NCBI RefSeq assembly: GCF_949987515.2 | Contig: NC_082691.1 | Span: 58,783,740-58,847,739 of the forward strand | Direction: 5' to 3' | From: Delphinus delphis | Lineage: Eukaryota > Chordata > Mammalia > Artiodactyla > Delphinidae | Length of the DNA: 64,000 nt | Part shown: in pieces, positions 11,881 to 23,491 of the stretch | How the letters are laid out: each line of letters opens with the position of its first letter | Position numbering within the stretch: the first letter of the stretch is position 1 | The notes under the pieces: generated by a model | What the model was told of the DNA's origin: nothing | Seen by the model: only the letters and a program-made list of their open reading frames with translations | Databases searched by the model: none | Program-made: the position numbers and the translations under genes

Positions 11881-11974
11881 ACCAACTGTCTTTGAGGCAC
11901 CAGAAGTCTTGGCTGGGTGAGTTTGAGAGCACTCCCCCACCATCGATTCTGTTCTCATAGAAGTTGCAGATCAT

Positions 11975-12083
11975 CTTCTATCTTCCCAAAGCCCTCTGGG
12001 ATCTGTCTTTCTTCTATCTTCCCAAAGGCCTCTGGGATCTGTCTATCTTCTATCTTCCCAAAGGCCCCTGGGATCTGTCTTTC
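11975..12083. repeat. 36-bp minisatellite, three copies
   Basis: Three tandem copies of a 36-bp unit (CTTCTATCTTCCCAAAG followed by CCTCTGGGATCTGTCTTT) differ at only a few positions. Since 36 is a multiple of 3, it yields a repeated 12-residue pattern in open frames, but no gene context supports coding. Confidence 0.92.
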
Positions 12084-12224
12084 TTCCTCCTGGACTCCAA
12101 ATTCAGGCCTCACTACACTTCAGAACAGCTCCTTTTTGTTCCTTTCCTGCTGGATCAGACCTCAAAATCTACATCCACAGGGAAAGTGGATTTACAGCTA
12201 TTGGAAATAAGATTTTGTATTTAC

Positions 12225-12410
12225 AAGCATGGATTTTCCCCTGACTCTCCCATTTACTATCTGTGTGACCTCAGGCTAGTTGGTTAACTTCTTTATGCCT
12301 CAGTTTCCTCATCTGTAAAATGGGGAGACCCATACTTTCCTCTGAGGATTGTTGTGAGGCTTAGATGAGAACACATATCACGTCCTTAGCTTAGAGCCTG
12401 AGCACACGGG
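12225..12410 (+). mobile_element. MIR SINE
   Basis: The sense core CTCAGTTTCCTCATCTGTAA is followed by AATGGGGAGACC and GATTGTTGTGAGGCTTAGAT. Confidence 0.85.
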
Positions 12411-12985
12411 CTTTTGCTCTTTCCCATTAACTGTACTGAGAAAAGATAAGGGTTGTAGTGAAAGGCAGATTCTAATAAAAGGAAAATTCATCAATTTTTG
12501 GAGGTAGTCTGGCTCTTCACTTGCAGATGGGCCATATTCAGGATTAAATGTATGGCCTGAGTGTTGCCACTTGTGAAAGTGCAGACCCCTTCCTCAGGGC
12601 CTAAGACCAGGGCAGAGTTACATCCTGGATCTGGGTTTCTTTGGTCCTTTCCATGCCTATTTTTAAAAGTGACCTTTCTCTCCTCTTCTAATTCTTTCCA
12701 AGAACAGTAAGGCTGACTCCAGAATAATTAGGAAAACATTCCAAAGTTGACATATTGCCAATAATGGAAGTTATGAAAGAACTTTAAGTCCATTATAATA
12801 AAAACTTGCATTAACATTATGTTTTATAAACTTGTAAATTGTCAGTAGTATTTCACAACTGTCTGCCTGTCTTTTGAGCGTCTGTCCGTATTGCCAGGCT
12901 TTAAGGATGGACAGGGACTAAGAATAATTCATTCTATAGAGTTCTCTGCAAAATTCATACTCTTGTTTGTGAAATGCCCAAGACT
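12411..12985. other. Unique intergenic DNA
   Basis: Nothing recognisable. Confidence 0.4.
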
Positions 12986-12989
12986 TCGA

Positions 12990-13110
12990 TCCTTATTGCG
13001 GCTCTGTGACCTTGGTCAAGTCCTCTGAACTCTCTGAATCTTGGCTTCCTCAACTGGAAACTGGAAAGAACAACTCTGACCTCTTCGACCTCATTAGAGA
13101 CTTGGGGAGG
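12990..13110 (+). mobile_element. MIR SINE fragment
   Basis: GCTCTGTGACCTTGGTCAAG and CTTCCTCAACTGGAAACTGG mark a sense-strand MIR. Confidence 0.7.
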
Positions 13111-13244
13111 AGCGAACAGCAGCCTAAACTAGTAGAGAAGTGTCAAGGCTTAATATGACATACATGAATGTGTGTCTAAAGTGAGAATGAAAGAAAAAAT
13201 TAAGAAACAAAGCCAAAGAAGTCAAAAGGAATAACAGTGTTCCT

Positions 13245-13420
13245 TGCTTTGCCATTCATTAGCTGAGTGATTTGGGGGAGGCACTTACCTTCTCTGGGCC
13301 TCAGTTTCCTCATCTGTCAAATGGGGCTTATGATAATAGCTGCTCTTCCTGTTACACAGAATTATTGTATCAAATGGGACAGTGGGTGTAAAAATGTTAC
13401 CTAAGTAAGAAAAGACCACC
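13245..13420 (+). mobile_element. MIR SINE
   Basis: GGGCCTCAGTTTCCTCATCT and GTCAAATGGGGCTTATGATA are the sense MIR core. Confidence 0.8.
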
Positions 13421-13589
13421 CAATGGTTAATTGTCCTTAATATTAGTAGTAGTAATGCCTGGTGAAGTTGCATTATTCACAGGCATCAAACTAGTTTAGT
13501 CTTCTTTGGAAATGAAATCAATCCACTGAGATCCCAGGGCATGACCTGTTGGCTTCCACAGGCACAGGTTGAATCCAGTGAGTAGGAGA

Positions 13590-13760
13590 GTGGCCTCTAG
13601 CATCATAGTGTTGGGATTCAAATCTCACCTCTAACAGGATATGTGACTTTGAGTCAGCATTTTACCCTTCTTTGACTTGATTTCTCCATCTTGCCTCATG
13701 GTTGTGAGTATTAAATGATATAATACATGTAAAGCATTTAAAGTAGTACCCAGTACACAA
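13590..13760 (+). mobile_element. MIR SINE
   Basis: GTTGGGATTCAAATCTCACC on the left and ATACATGTAAAGCATTTAAA on the right match sense MIR. The right end is cut by the SINE insertion that follows. Confidence 0.75.
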
Positions 13761-13779
13761 AGTTATTTAGGCCCTCTCT

Positions 13780-13980
13780 TTTTTTTTGCGGTATGCGGGC
13801 CTCTCACTATTGTGGTCTCTCCCGTGGCGGAGCACAGGCTCCAGAAACGCAGGCTCAGCGGCCATGGCTCACGGGCCCAGCCGCTCCACGGCATGTGGGA
13901 TCTTCCCGGACCGGGGCACGAACCCGCGTCCCCTGCATCGGCAGGCGGACTCTGAACCACTGCGCCACCAGGGAAGCCCC
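13780..13980 (-). mobile_element. CHR-type SINE, short form
   Basis: It starts with poly-T then GCGGTATGCGGGCCTCTCAC and ends CCACCAGGGAAGCCCC (tRNA-derived 5' end, reversed). Target duplications are degraded. This is the last lineage-specific insertion before a 21.8-kb stretch with none. Confidence 0.9.
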
Positions 13981-14858
13981 TATGGCTCTCTTTATTCTTG
14001 GTGGCACCTTGGCCTCTTGCTGCCTAATTTATAACATTAGTTGTAAATTTAATTTATTAAATAACATTCCAGAGTATGTCTGATACTAGATAAATATGAC
14101 TGAATGAAAAAGCATTTACATATATAATTAGATGGTTAGGCCTTTTTGATTCCTACTAAAGCTGCTTGCTTTTAACCAACCACAGCAGATGCCTGAATCA
14201 CCATCTTGAGATATCTGAAAAGAAAAATACTTGTATATCTCAAGCCTAAGAGGCTGCAGGCAGGAGGTACTGACAGAACCCCTTGAGTCCCTGCCCATAG
14301 TCCTTGGGGGGCCCTTAGAAAACCCATTTCTATGCCTCACCTTTCCTTGTACCCAGTTACTCCCATGGCCTTTCTTTCCATTCCATCTGTCCTCTAGCAG
14401 GATAGGGGTACACAGACATGGAAGATCTACTCTTCCCCACTCTAGAGCCAACAAACCAATCACATCTCAAGGCCTCTGATTTCTTTTGTGAAGGAAATGT
14501 CTGGGTGGGGCAAGTTTTCAACTCTGCTCCAGCTGCTGCAGTTGCAGAGCAGTTTCTAATCTGCCACTGAGTAAGGTATGTCCTTAGGCAGTGGATGAAT
14601 GAGAAGATGAGTGAGGAGCTAAGTTAGATGATGACATCATTAGGTAGTAAGTTAGTGTGCAAAGAGACACCTAGAGTTGCTAAAGCGTAAAGAACATGGG
14701 TGAATAAACATGGGTGAAAGAGGCATAAAGCTCTGCACCAGAAATTTGAAATAAATAAAAAAATAAACAAAACAAAACAAAAACACTTATAAGAAGCCAT
14801 TCCAGGCAGAGTGGAAAATCATGGGAACTTAGAAACCAGGATGATGGAATCCACAGGG
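13981..14858. other. Unique intergenic DNA
   Basis: An A-rich tract lies at 14749-14784. No gene or repeat is recognised elsewhere. Confidence 0.4.
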
Positions 14859-15030
14859 CAGCAGTTCTTAAACTAGAGTGTGCACCAAAATCACTTGGAG
14901 GGCTTGTTAAAGTGCCAGTCGCTGGCCCCCCTCCAGAGTTTCTAATTCAATAAGTCTGGAGTGGGGCCAGAGAATTTACATTTCTAACAAGTTCCCAGGT
15001 GATGCAGGGACCACACTTCAAGAAACACTG
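14859..15030. mobile_element. MER5A-like hAT-Charlie element
   Basis: It runs from CAGCAGTTCTTAAACTAGAG to CACACTTCAAGAAACACTG, with degenerate terminal inverted repeats and the interior GTTCCCAGGTGATGCAGG. It is an ancient nonautonomous DNA transposon. Confidence 0.75.
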
Positions 15031-15239
15031 TCGGAGGGAATCTGAGAATTGCTACGAGCAAAGTTGTTGCTCAGAACTAAGTGAGGCTCAAAGAATCGCT
15101 GGAGGACTGTGGAGACAGGGGTGTCCAAGGGGCTCCCCAATGCCTGGGGAGCACCACAACAAATAGGGTCGATCCGTGTGTTGGGGGCATGATTTGATCA
15201 TACTGGCTGATCAGGGGAATCGATAAGGCACCCTCGCCT

Positions 15240-16060
15240 ATGCGACCCTCCTTTAGGCAAGCCTCGACTGGTTGGGGGGGGGGTGCGGTGTCAGAGGAGG
15301 GGGGAGGGTAGCGTCCCAGAGCTGTTTTGCTCCCTCCAGCCCCTCACGGGTAATTACCCTTTCCTAGAAGCCAAGGCTAAGGGACCGCGACCTGCCTTCC
15401 ATCCCTCCTGGGGTCCAGCTCAGAAGTCGGGCGCGCAAGGCGAGGTGAGACTCCCTACCGAGCGAAGGTGGGCTTCCCGGATAGGGGATTTGGGCTGCCG
15501 CCCACTGCAGAGTCGCGGGATCAGAGCCAGCGAAGATGCTAAGACAAGCCGCGACTTCCTCCTCTGGCGGTCGGCAGTGGGGGGCGCACCAAGACAGCAG
15601 TTCAGGAGCTGCGCTTTGTCACTGCGGCGGCAAGGGGCGGGAGCGGAGGAGGGCGCAGAAAAGGGCCGCGGGGACAGGACGGGGCGGTTGACCGGCTCTC
15701 AGGCCGGACAGGGACGTTCAGGGGGCTCCCGGCCGCACCTCGCACGGCCCTGTGGGGGACAGGAAGGGACTGAGGTTCCAGGTCCGGGCCCAGACTGTGC
15801 GCGCACTCCAGTGCTGGGCCGCTGACACCCTGTCCTCTGCGCCGACATTCCTCCTGCTCTCCCTCCACTACAACAACCCCCTGATAACTGGTACCCCACC
15901 TACGAAACTCACAACTGCAGGCTCGTGCGCACCCTCACTGGCTCGCCGAAAGGCTCTGAACCAGGAACTCACAGTCCCTCCACGTCGCGGCGCCCTACGG
16001 CCCTCCCTGTTCTTAGCCGCCCTTCCCGCTGTGCCCCGCTCCTCTGAGACTTACGGTAAC
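15240..16060. promoter_or_regulatory. CpG island upstream of EVX1
   Basis: This is a GC- and CpG-rich block, densest at 15430-15830, 7.5 kb upstream of the EVX1 start. No exon with recognisable coding potential is present. The open frames (up to 180 codons) are GC artefacts. It may be a Polycomb-type or non-coding RNA promoter element. Confidence 0.55.
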
Positions 16061-16264
16061 AGCTGAAGCTGACTCCCGCTCACCGCTCACCCTCTGCTGG
16101 GGCCGCAGCAGCATCCACCCAACCAACCCGAGAAAGGTGGCCTCTGTCCAGGTCTTTCAGTCATACCCAAGGCACCACAGTGGTCTATCTGCGGTCTCAG
16201 GGAACGTAGTCCTCGGTCCTGGGGGCGCAGCATTAACCTCACAAAGAGAATCTGGCTTTTGCAG

Positions 16265-16415
16265 GCTGGACTACTTAGGTTAAAATCCCAGCTCGGCCAC
16301 TTCCCAGCTGTGTGACCCTGGGCAAGTCCATCAACCTCTCTGAGAGTCAGTTTTCCCTCTGCATAACCGGAGGAGCTGTACCCCATCGGGACTCCGTGAG
16401 GCTCAATAGGAGGAA
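16265..16415 (+). mobile_element. MIR SINE
   Basis: TTCCCAGCTGTGTGACCCTG followed by GGCAAGTCCATCAACCTCTC is the sense MIR core. Confidence 0.8.
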
Positions 16416-16499
16416 AGGACTAGCCCGGGTCAGGAGGGGCTCTACAAAAATCAGTCCCCAGAACTCCTCACACAAAGGTTTTTCCATTTCGTAGAGAGA

Positions 16500-16745
16500 G
16501 GCTTAGCCGGCCCAACTGGTTGGACTTCCTCGCGTGGGGGCGGTTCCCCTACCCCTCACCCGGGAGACCAACTCCTCCGTTCGCAGTCCGGCGCCACCGC
16601 GTCTCCTGACCCGGCGAGGCCGAGTGGGGAGAGAGGAGGGGGCTGCGGCCTCCTCCTTGGCCCGGGAACCGGGAGAGACAGACACGCGGTCAGCGAGCAC
16701 GCAGAAACAGAGACTCACACAGAGACCCGCACCGGGAGGGAGCGG
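16500..16745. promoter_or_regulatory. Small CpG-rich block
   Basis: CpG density is high over about 250 bp, with no gene recognised. Confidence 0.4.
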
Positions 16746-18160
16746 TTAGGGCATTTAAGGCTAGTTAAATCTTAGAAGAGAGATCCTACTGGGTAACGAC
16801 TCCACCAAGTAGGGGTCCCGGATCTCTCCCCCCCACACCCCGCGCTGGACCACCCAGACGGGCGCCTCAGTAGGGGGGTTCCCTCTACCAGCACCGGGGT
16901 GAGAGTGGGGGGCGGCGCCCCACTGGAGGGGGGAGGGGAGCTGTCAGGCTCTTTTGGCCTTTGGGCAGTCCAGAAAGCTTGGAAAGGGTTTGTGACCCGG
17001 TCAAAATCTATTAAAAATGAAACCGAAGGACTACTACCGCCACCCCCCACCACACCCAGGAGGGAAAGCAACCCATGGCGTGTGGGCCTCCATAGTAACC
17101 ACCAGCTCCTTGCACTCTGGATTGCCCTTATCCCAAGGGAAGGTCAGCCCCAACTAAGTCCTGCCTGTTACAGCAGAATCACCAGCGCCGCCATTCTCTC
17201 CACCCAGATGCACCTCCAGGGTCTGGTTTTAAATGGAGGCACGTGCAGAGCCTTGAGGATGTGTGGGGAGGCCTAGCCAGTCCCTCAGGTTTTGTCCCTT
17301 GGGCCAATCAATCCTGGAAGACAGGTGGAGAGAGGTAGCTGCCATCTAAGGGAAAACATCTGGTAAAACCATACCCCCCCCCCCCCCCATCAAAGGGATC
17401 AGGCAATTGTGTCTGAAGTTTGGTGGCTCTGTAGGGGCTGTAGAGGGTAGGGGAATCTTGGAAACTGAAGGCTAACTTCAATGTCTCTGTGCACTTTTCT
17501 GGAGAGAGATTTGCCAGATATGTGAATGGCCATGACTCCCAAGATGTTAAAACTGGTTAGGTAAGCCTGATGAGTTTGCCCCTTTCCAGATAGGTGCTCA
17601 GGACCTCAGTGGATTGTAATGGTCAAAGACGGACCAGACTTTGTGTCTTAGGGTCTCCAGAACCAGCTGCTGCAGTGACATTCCTATTTTGGAATTCAGG
17701 CCCTGAGGACTCTTCCCACCTGCTTGAGTAGATCAGTTAGTCTCTCTTACCCCACATCCCTAAGGGTGACTCCAGCCACTCTGCAGATATGCATAATCCC
17801 CACCCAGCCTCTGATCCCTTTCTTAAAAGAGGGTAAGGCCTGGAGGACTTCTCTGGGACAAGTTTCCAAATGGCTTTGGGCCATTTTATTCTTTACTCTC
17901 CTTCATGCCCAAAGTGAGTGGCTAGATGTTAGGTGCCTACACCTCTCCCCACACACCCCCACCCTCCAATGCCCGCAACACACACTTCTCCTAGCCCCTG
18001 TGAATTTTTCTGGGAGTACGGAGGAGAAAAGGCCTTGGCAAAAAAAAAACACAAGTGGAGTTTTGGGAAGGAAAGATTCAGAATGCGATGCCTGGCAGTT
18101 TCTAATGGCTCCAGTTTTGAGTGTGGACCTGAAGTTAGAGGGATGGGAGTTGAGTCGTTT
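16746..18160. other. Intergenic DNA with a (C)15 run
   Basis: It holds a homopolymer of 15 C at 17374-17388. The rest is unique sequence without a recognisable gene. Open frames up to 174 codons have no familiar domain. Confidence 0.45.
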
Positions 18161-18164
18161 ATAT

Positions 18165-18275
18165 ATGAGCCTCCTCTCTGTGCTTCAGAAAATAGGGATG
18201 ATTCATAATATCTTCCTTAGGGCCTGTTGTGACAATGAAAAGAGCTAATACAGGTGAAATGCTTAGAACAGTGAC
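18165..18275 (+). mobile_element. MIR SINE fragment
   Basis: GAAATGCTTAGAACAGTGAC following an AAAAGAGCTAATACAGG segment corresponds to the 3' half of sense MIR. Confidence 0.6.
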
Positions 18276-19239
18276 TGCTCTTTATCATGTGGGGCTTCCA
18301 GATTTCCACATGGGGTTCCTCTTTGCCCTCCTGGGAAATCATGGAGGAGCAGGGTGAGGACAGCCCAGGTATGTGGGTCTTGAGCCTTCTGATTCTGGGG
18401 GCGGGTGGACACCCTGTGAGGCCCCTGGACCCAGCTTGATCCCAGAAAAGCCTGGGGGTTTGTGGAGGATGCCTTATGGAGAGTTAAGGCACTGTTGGGT
18501 GTTTGGGCATACCTGCTCGCCAGGGAGGGACAGGGACTTGGAAGGAGCATTAGTCCAGGGCCCAACATTCAGCCAGGCCCTGGCCATGAGTCAAGACCAC
18601 CGGTCACCCTATCTGTGTGGGAGAAAAGGCGCTGCTGCTTGTTGAGGTCTTTTAAAGGAAGTGCTATGTAGATTAAAGGAGAAATGGGCATCAATGCACT
18701 TTGTAATGAAAGCAAATTTCAGGATACTAATGGTGAAAAAAACCCATACCATCTCTGCTAAGATAGGGGAGGGGGACGTCTGGGTCTTTGGGTGCTTGCA
18801 TGTTGGGGAATTACTTGACCAGAACTTGGGCCCTTCCAGCTGGTGGCTTGAGGAAGGAGCAAGCCTTGAGCCTGGGGAGGTCCTCAGGACACCAGTCCTG
18901 CCCTTGGTCCTCCAGCTCCCGGATGGGCAGGTGGTAGGTGTAAGGATGTGGGCTGTCCAGTCCATAACCCCAAGCTCAGGGTTCGGATGTCCCCGGGCTC
19001 AGGCCTACAGGAGCCTAGAGTTGACAGGTGTAGAAGCAAGAGTGGCTGCAGGACTGGCTGTCTGTGAGTACCTGAGGAGCAGGAGTGGTGGGGTGGTGAA
19101 AGCCACCAGTTTCCTGTCCCTGGTGCCTTCACTCCAGGAGGTACAGAGAGAAGGGGGTGCTTGTTTGGAGTTCCAGAAGCCGCAGGTTCTGCCTGCCCCA
19201 AGGAGAAGCTGCTCTGTGGAGCCCACTGCCACCAACTCC
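18276..19239. other. Unique intergenic DNA
   Basis: G-rich, with a 208-codon + strand open frame (18661-19287) that shows no domain, no splice-consistent conservation cue and no recognisable homology. Confidence 0.4.
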
Positions 19240-20166
19240 CTCTGCACGGTGGGCGAGGGGCGGGGCGGGGGATGTGGTCAGGGATGATCCGCACCGCCGC
19301 CCCCCCCATCCCGGAAAAACCCTACCTCTGGGCATCTGAGATCCAGTGGACCTTGTTCCAAGTGGGGCACACCCTGCGGTACCTCTGGGCTCTGGGTTCC
19401 CAAATGGGCGTCGGCAGCTGCCAGGGATGAGACGGGGGCCGACCGCCAGAAGTCCCCTCACCTCCAACTATTACAGCAGCGGCGACCCAGCCGCGCGGGA
19501 ACTTCGACCGCCACAGCCCGCGCGCCACAGCTTGGAAGATGACCGAGGGCCCCAAATCAATGCCCCGGGAGCCCGGCGACGCTTATTGTTCAAAGGGAAG
19601 CTCCCTTTGTTCTTACATTTTACTAAAGTGAGAAGCGAAAACAACTTTTCCCTGATCAATATTTTGCTGGCACTGAAGCAGCCAAATTAGCTCCCGAACC
19701 CTATTCCCCTGTCCCAGGTCTCCTCGCCCCTTCCTTTCGGCGGGGACTCGTGCTTGCTGCCGGGAGGCCCCGCAGCTGGCTGGAGAGGGTGCTCAGGGCC
19801 TCAGACTATGGCCCCGAAAGGGTCCGCAGGCCACCGAGGCGTTCCCTACCCCCTGCCGCCGCTCTCCGGAGCCGGGGTTTTCTCGGGAAGCGAAGAGGCT
19901 CCAGCGGATCAGCGCGTCTTGTGCCCAGGCCCGGCTTCCGATTCCATTTAACACAACCCGCGCATCTTATCTCCGCGTCTCCTCCCCGGGGTTCCCACCC
20001 ACCCCCTGCCCAGCCCAGCCGGGCGGAAGCGGAGCCGCGAGCTTTTGAAGTCCGGAGAATTTCAATCCCTGAGGAGCCGGCTGGACCTAAAACCGCCGCC
20101 CCAGCGGGGGAGGGGACAGCAGGCCCGCGGAGGGGAGGGGGTTGTCCTCCCCGCCGAGGGAGGTGA
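19240..20166. promoter_or_regulatory. CpG island 3.3-4.3 kb upstream of EVX1
   Basis: CpG-dense stretches surround an AT-rich segment at 19580-19700 that looks conserved (CAATATTTTGCTGGCACTGA). This may be the start region of a divergent non-coding transcript or a distal promoter. No coding gene is recognised. Confidence 0.5.
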
Positions 20167-20882
20167 GAAGCCGTGGGGGCCCGGACCGGACCCCAGTTAG
20201 GCTGCTATCACCCCCTCTCTGGTTTTATGAGGTTGCCCAGACCTCGGCGACGCGGGCTGCATCCCCTCTGCGAATTTACCTTTTTTCTCCTGCCGCGTAG
20301 GGAATAACCTTCATGACACAGTGATAACCACGCTATCAAAACGCCTCCCCCTAAACCAAAAAACCAACCAAACAGAAACAAACACCTCCCAAAAGAAACA
20401 CACACAAAACCCCAACCAGAAACAGTGCTCTTATCGAGTCCCGCCTGTTTTCTTCTTTCTCTTGTTAAAAATTCGACCTCTTCATCTGATGTTGGTGAAA
20501 GATGCTTTTGGAAGAAGTGACATTTGGTTAAAAAAAAATTTTTTTTTCCTCTTGCGCTCGGGGGCATCTTAGGCCCCTAAAGACAGGGAAAATTGAGGCG
20601 TTTTGAAAGGGCGGAGGCAGGAACCGGGAGAGGGATGGGGCATCCCTGAAGCTTCAGCTCCGAAGCCACAAGGAGGCAGCCCCCCTACCGGAGAGGCTGA
20701 ACCCGGACTCGAGCCTCCTTCCTCCTGGGACGCAAGGGGAAGCCCCGCTCGGATGGGCCGGACCCAGGAAGGAGACGCAAGTGCCACCTCTTGATCTTTC
20801 AATCCTACTCCGCTTTCATCTCGCAGGGAAAACCCCAGAGGAAAAGAGGATCAAACGCAGAGCACTCCCATTGAATGCAAAG
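20167..20882. other. Unique intergenic DNA
   Basis: An A/C-rich simple stretch lies at 20355-20420. No gene is recognised. Confidence 0.4.
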
Positions 20883-20909
20883 TGGGGGCGGGGCGGGGCG
20901 GGGCGGGGA
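20883..20909 (+). other. (GGGGC)n G-quadruplex-forming motif
   Basis: Five consecutive runs of four or more G separated by single C residues, preceded by GT. This meets the G3+N1-7 quadruplex rule and also gives overlapping GC-box (SP/KLF) sites. Confidence 0.8.
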
Positions 20910-20910
20910 A

Positions 20911-22899
20911 CCAGGAGTCCCTCTGAGGAACTGGCCTCTTGGAGGTGAGCACAGCGGGGCCGGCTGTAAGTTGGTGGAGGGCTGCGGGGGATGAAGGGGG
21001 GGAGGGAAGGCGCGCCCCAGGCCCAGTGCTGGAAGGGCCCTGCCGAGGGTGGAGGACAGTGGCAGATCTAACACAAACGCTGGTGGCTCGACTTTGACAG
21101 GAAGGAAAGAGCAAGCCAACTGCTCCCTCAGCCTCTGGCTACCAGCTGGAAAGCACAGGGCACCACAGCATCCTAGGACAACTCTGCACCAGGGCAAAAG
21201 CCTCTGGGATCTGATCCCAATTGCTCCTCTCACCTGTAAAATAGTCTCCAGGATTTGGGGGCTAGCAGTGCTCAGCACCTGGTGGCTTTGGGAGTTCCAG
21301 GGAGTGGAGACGTTTGTGCAAACAATACCGTCCAGATCCTTCTGCACACCCCACCCCAGGGGAGGTTAATGAGCATCTTCTCATGGAATGGGGGAGAAGT
21401 CAAAGGCAGTACTTGAGAAGGGACGTTGTGTTTCCTTGTTTCCTCCACCACCTCTGGAAGCCCACAGATAGGAAGACTGAGGCAGGGAGAAGAGAGAGTA
21501 GAGAAAAAGAAAAAGGAGGAGGAGGAGAAGAGAAAAGTAAGAGATAGAAGACCAAAAAAAAAAAAAAAAGAAAGAAAGAAAGAAAAAACTTAGTGACAGA
21601 GGGACTTTTCTTTAGAATTTCACAAGTTGGGGCTTTGTCTTGGAACATCTAGAAGGAGGTGGTGCAAGGCAGGCTTCTGCGGCTGTCAGCTTAGCGCTAG
21701 AAGCTCTGAGGAGGGGACAGAGAAAGGAGAGTTGTAGGGCTGCAGAGCCAAGGAGGGGCCTGCCTCCCAGCCTCAGCAAAGTGGGGAGAGACCCAGCCCA
21801 CCTACCTGGCCCGGACACACTTGCTCAAAGCTGGCAAGGGGTCAGTTTCCTAATGAGTTCCACCTTCCCTGGAAGAAGACCTGAGAGGGAGCCTGTGGCT
21901 GTTCCCAAATATATTCAGCACTGCTCACGCCCCTCAGCCCTGCCATGGGGGTCCCCTTTCTGTTCGCGACGATTGATGAGAACCCCAGTCACTTGTGCTT
22001 TCATGGCATTTTCGATGATTTCTCTCTCTTCTCTCCCAACGCCACCCACTTTTGGAGCAGGGGACCAAAGCCCCGGGGCAGGGCGTGAGGGAGAACCCTA
22101 CGAGTCAACCCTCTGTGAACCCCCATGCTGCGTGCTGGTCGTTCTCGACCCCTGCACCAAATCTCTGGGTGAGAATAACACCTTCTCCCAGCTAGGAGCC
22201 TCTGCCGCTGCCGCTGCCGCTGCCACTGCGGGGGCCGCATTTGCCGGCGCTTCTGAACTCCGAAAACCTGTTTCGGGGGAATTCGTTGACTCTGAACAAA
22301 TACCTTAAAATACAGGCAAGAGAAGAAAAAAGGCTACCCTTAGAACCTCTCCCCACCCTACATACCTGAAGTGCAGGCGAGGCCCGAGCAAATGGGAAAG
22401 CGATTTCTTCCATGAATAGCCTTCTGGAGGTCAAGCTGGGCTGTGGAAAGCTTAAGGCCACCTAGATGGGGAGGGGGGGATTAAAAAAAAAAAAGCGAAC
22501 ATTTGGAGTCAGCAGCCAAGGCCGTCTTTAAAGAAAAATATTAAGACATTTATCTCTTGCCCCTTGGGGATGAAAAATGGCAAAGTTCTCTTTTAGATCC
22601 CAGGAGGAAGGAGACAGCTGGGGGTAGGGGCTGGGAGGGAAGAGGAGGGAGGAAAGAGACCCCAGGCTCAAGCTCTCCAGACAACTTGCGGGGGAGGGAA
22701 TATGCTTTTCAGTAGCTGGTAAAAAAGACGTTGGAGCCCGGGCGAGGTTAGCTCGCCAGGGACAGGCAGTTGTAATAATGACGAGAGAAGGGAGGCTTGT
22801 GAACCGGCCTTCACACTTCTAAAATTCAGTTAAGGATTCTCTCATCGGTGTTAGAACAAGGCACCAAGTTAAGAAAACAAAAGCCCGAACAACAATAAG
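20911..22899. other. EVX1 upstream intergenic DNA with purine tracts
   Basis: A polypurine tract spans about 21481-21588, including A16 and (GAAA)n. A short GCTGCC repeat lies at 22201-22228. From 22500 the DNA looks less repetitive and promoter-proximal. A 222-codon frame at 21640-22308 is explained by GC composition and the GCTGCC repeat. Confidence 0.5.
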
Positions 22900-23491
22900 A
22901 AAAAAAAATATATCAAAAGCGTATTCAATTACCGAGTCCCGCAGCCTCTGCGGAACTCACCGCGTTAAGCTCTCTTTTCTTTCTGCGGAATTCCATTTGC
23001 ATCCCCTCTGCCTGGGTGTCTCCCTCTCTCAGTGTGTGTGTCTCTCTGTTTTCACACTCTCCTCCCCATTCGAGCGAGGCCCACACCTGGCGCATCACTG
23101 CCGAGCCATTAGCTGCGGGTCTCCTTTCATCTTCGCTGTAGCAGACGTTTCTATTTATCCACTTGCGCTCGCCGAGTGGCGTCACCAGCGGTACTGTAAT
23201 GACGATTGCAGCAGGAGGATGACAGCTTAGAAAGAAGAGGGCAATGGGGCTTCCTCCCAGAGGCGGTGCGGCACAGAGGAGCGCTCGCATCACAAGGTGA
23301 CCCCCAGCTCCCCACCGCCACCACCGCTGTCACCGTCGACACCGCGTTCCGGCCGCTCCGCGCTCGCCCAGTCGCCTGGCCTCTTTCTCCCCCCCGCAGC
23401 CAAGATCTGTCGGACCGCTGGGGACCCAGGGAGCCGGGGGGCTAGGAGCTCACTTGGGTCTTTCCCCCTCCCCCCACTCTGAGAGCCCGGG
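22900..23491 (+). promoter_or_regulatory. EVX1: EVX1 promoter and 5' UTR region
   Basis: The block immediately upstream of the EVX1 ATG turns CpG-rich from about 22930. It contains CRE-like half sites CGTCA at 23180-23184 and TGACG at 23200-23204, and an AT-rich TATTTATCC near 23150 that could act as a weak TATA-like element. The transcription start cannot be fixed from sequence alone. In other mammals a divergent antisense transcript (EVX1-AS) starts near here. It may exist here too, but its exons cannot be identified by eye. Confidence 0.6.

Noticed and set aside
15283..15825. 180-codon frame in a CpG island
   Set aside because: Compositional, with no recognisable motif and overlapping frames on both strands.
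18661..19287. 208-codon + strand frame
   Set aside because: No domain or homology recognised, and the composition follows the local G-rich DNA.
21640..22308. 222-codon + strand frame with a run of Ala
   Set aside because: It is produced by a GCTGCC repeat and GC-rich DNA upstream of EVX1. There is no Kozak, splice or homology support.
1..23491. HOTTIP or HOXA13 exons on the left side
   Set aside because: No homeobox or HOXA13-like alanine-rich exon is present. By known spacing both genes should lie further left, and the HOTTIP sequence cannot be recognised by eye.
19240..23491. EVX1-AS non-coding RNA exons
   Set aside because: A divergent transcript is expected from other mammals, but exon limits cannot be supported from sequence alone.
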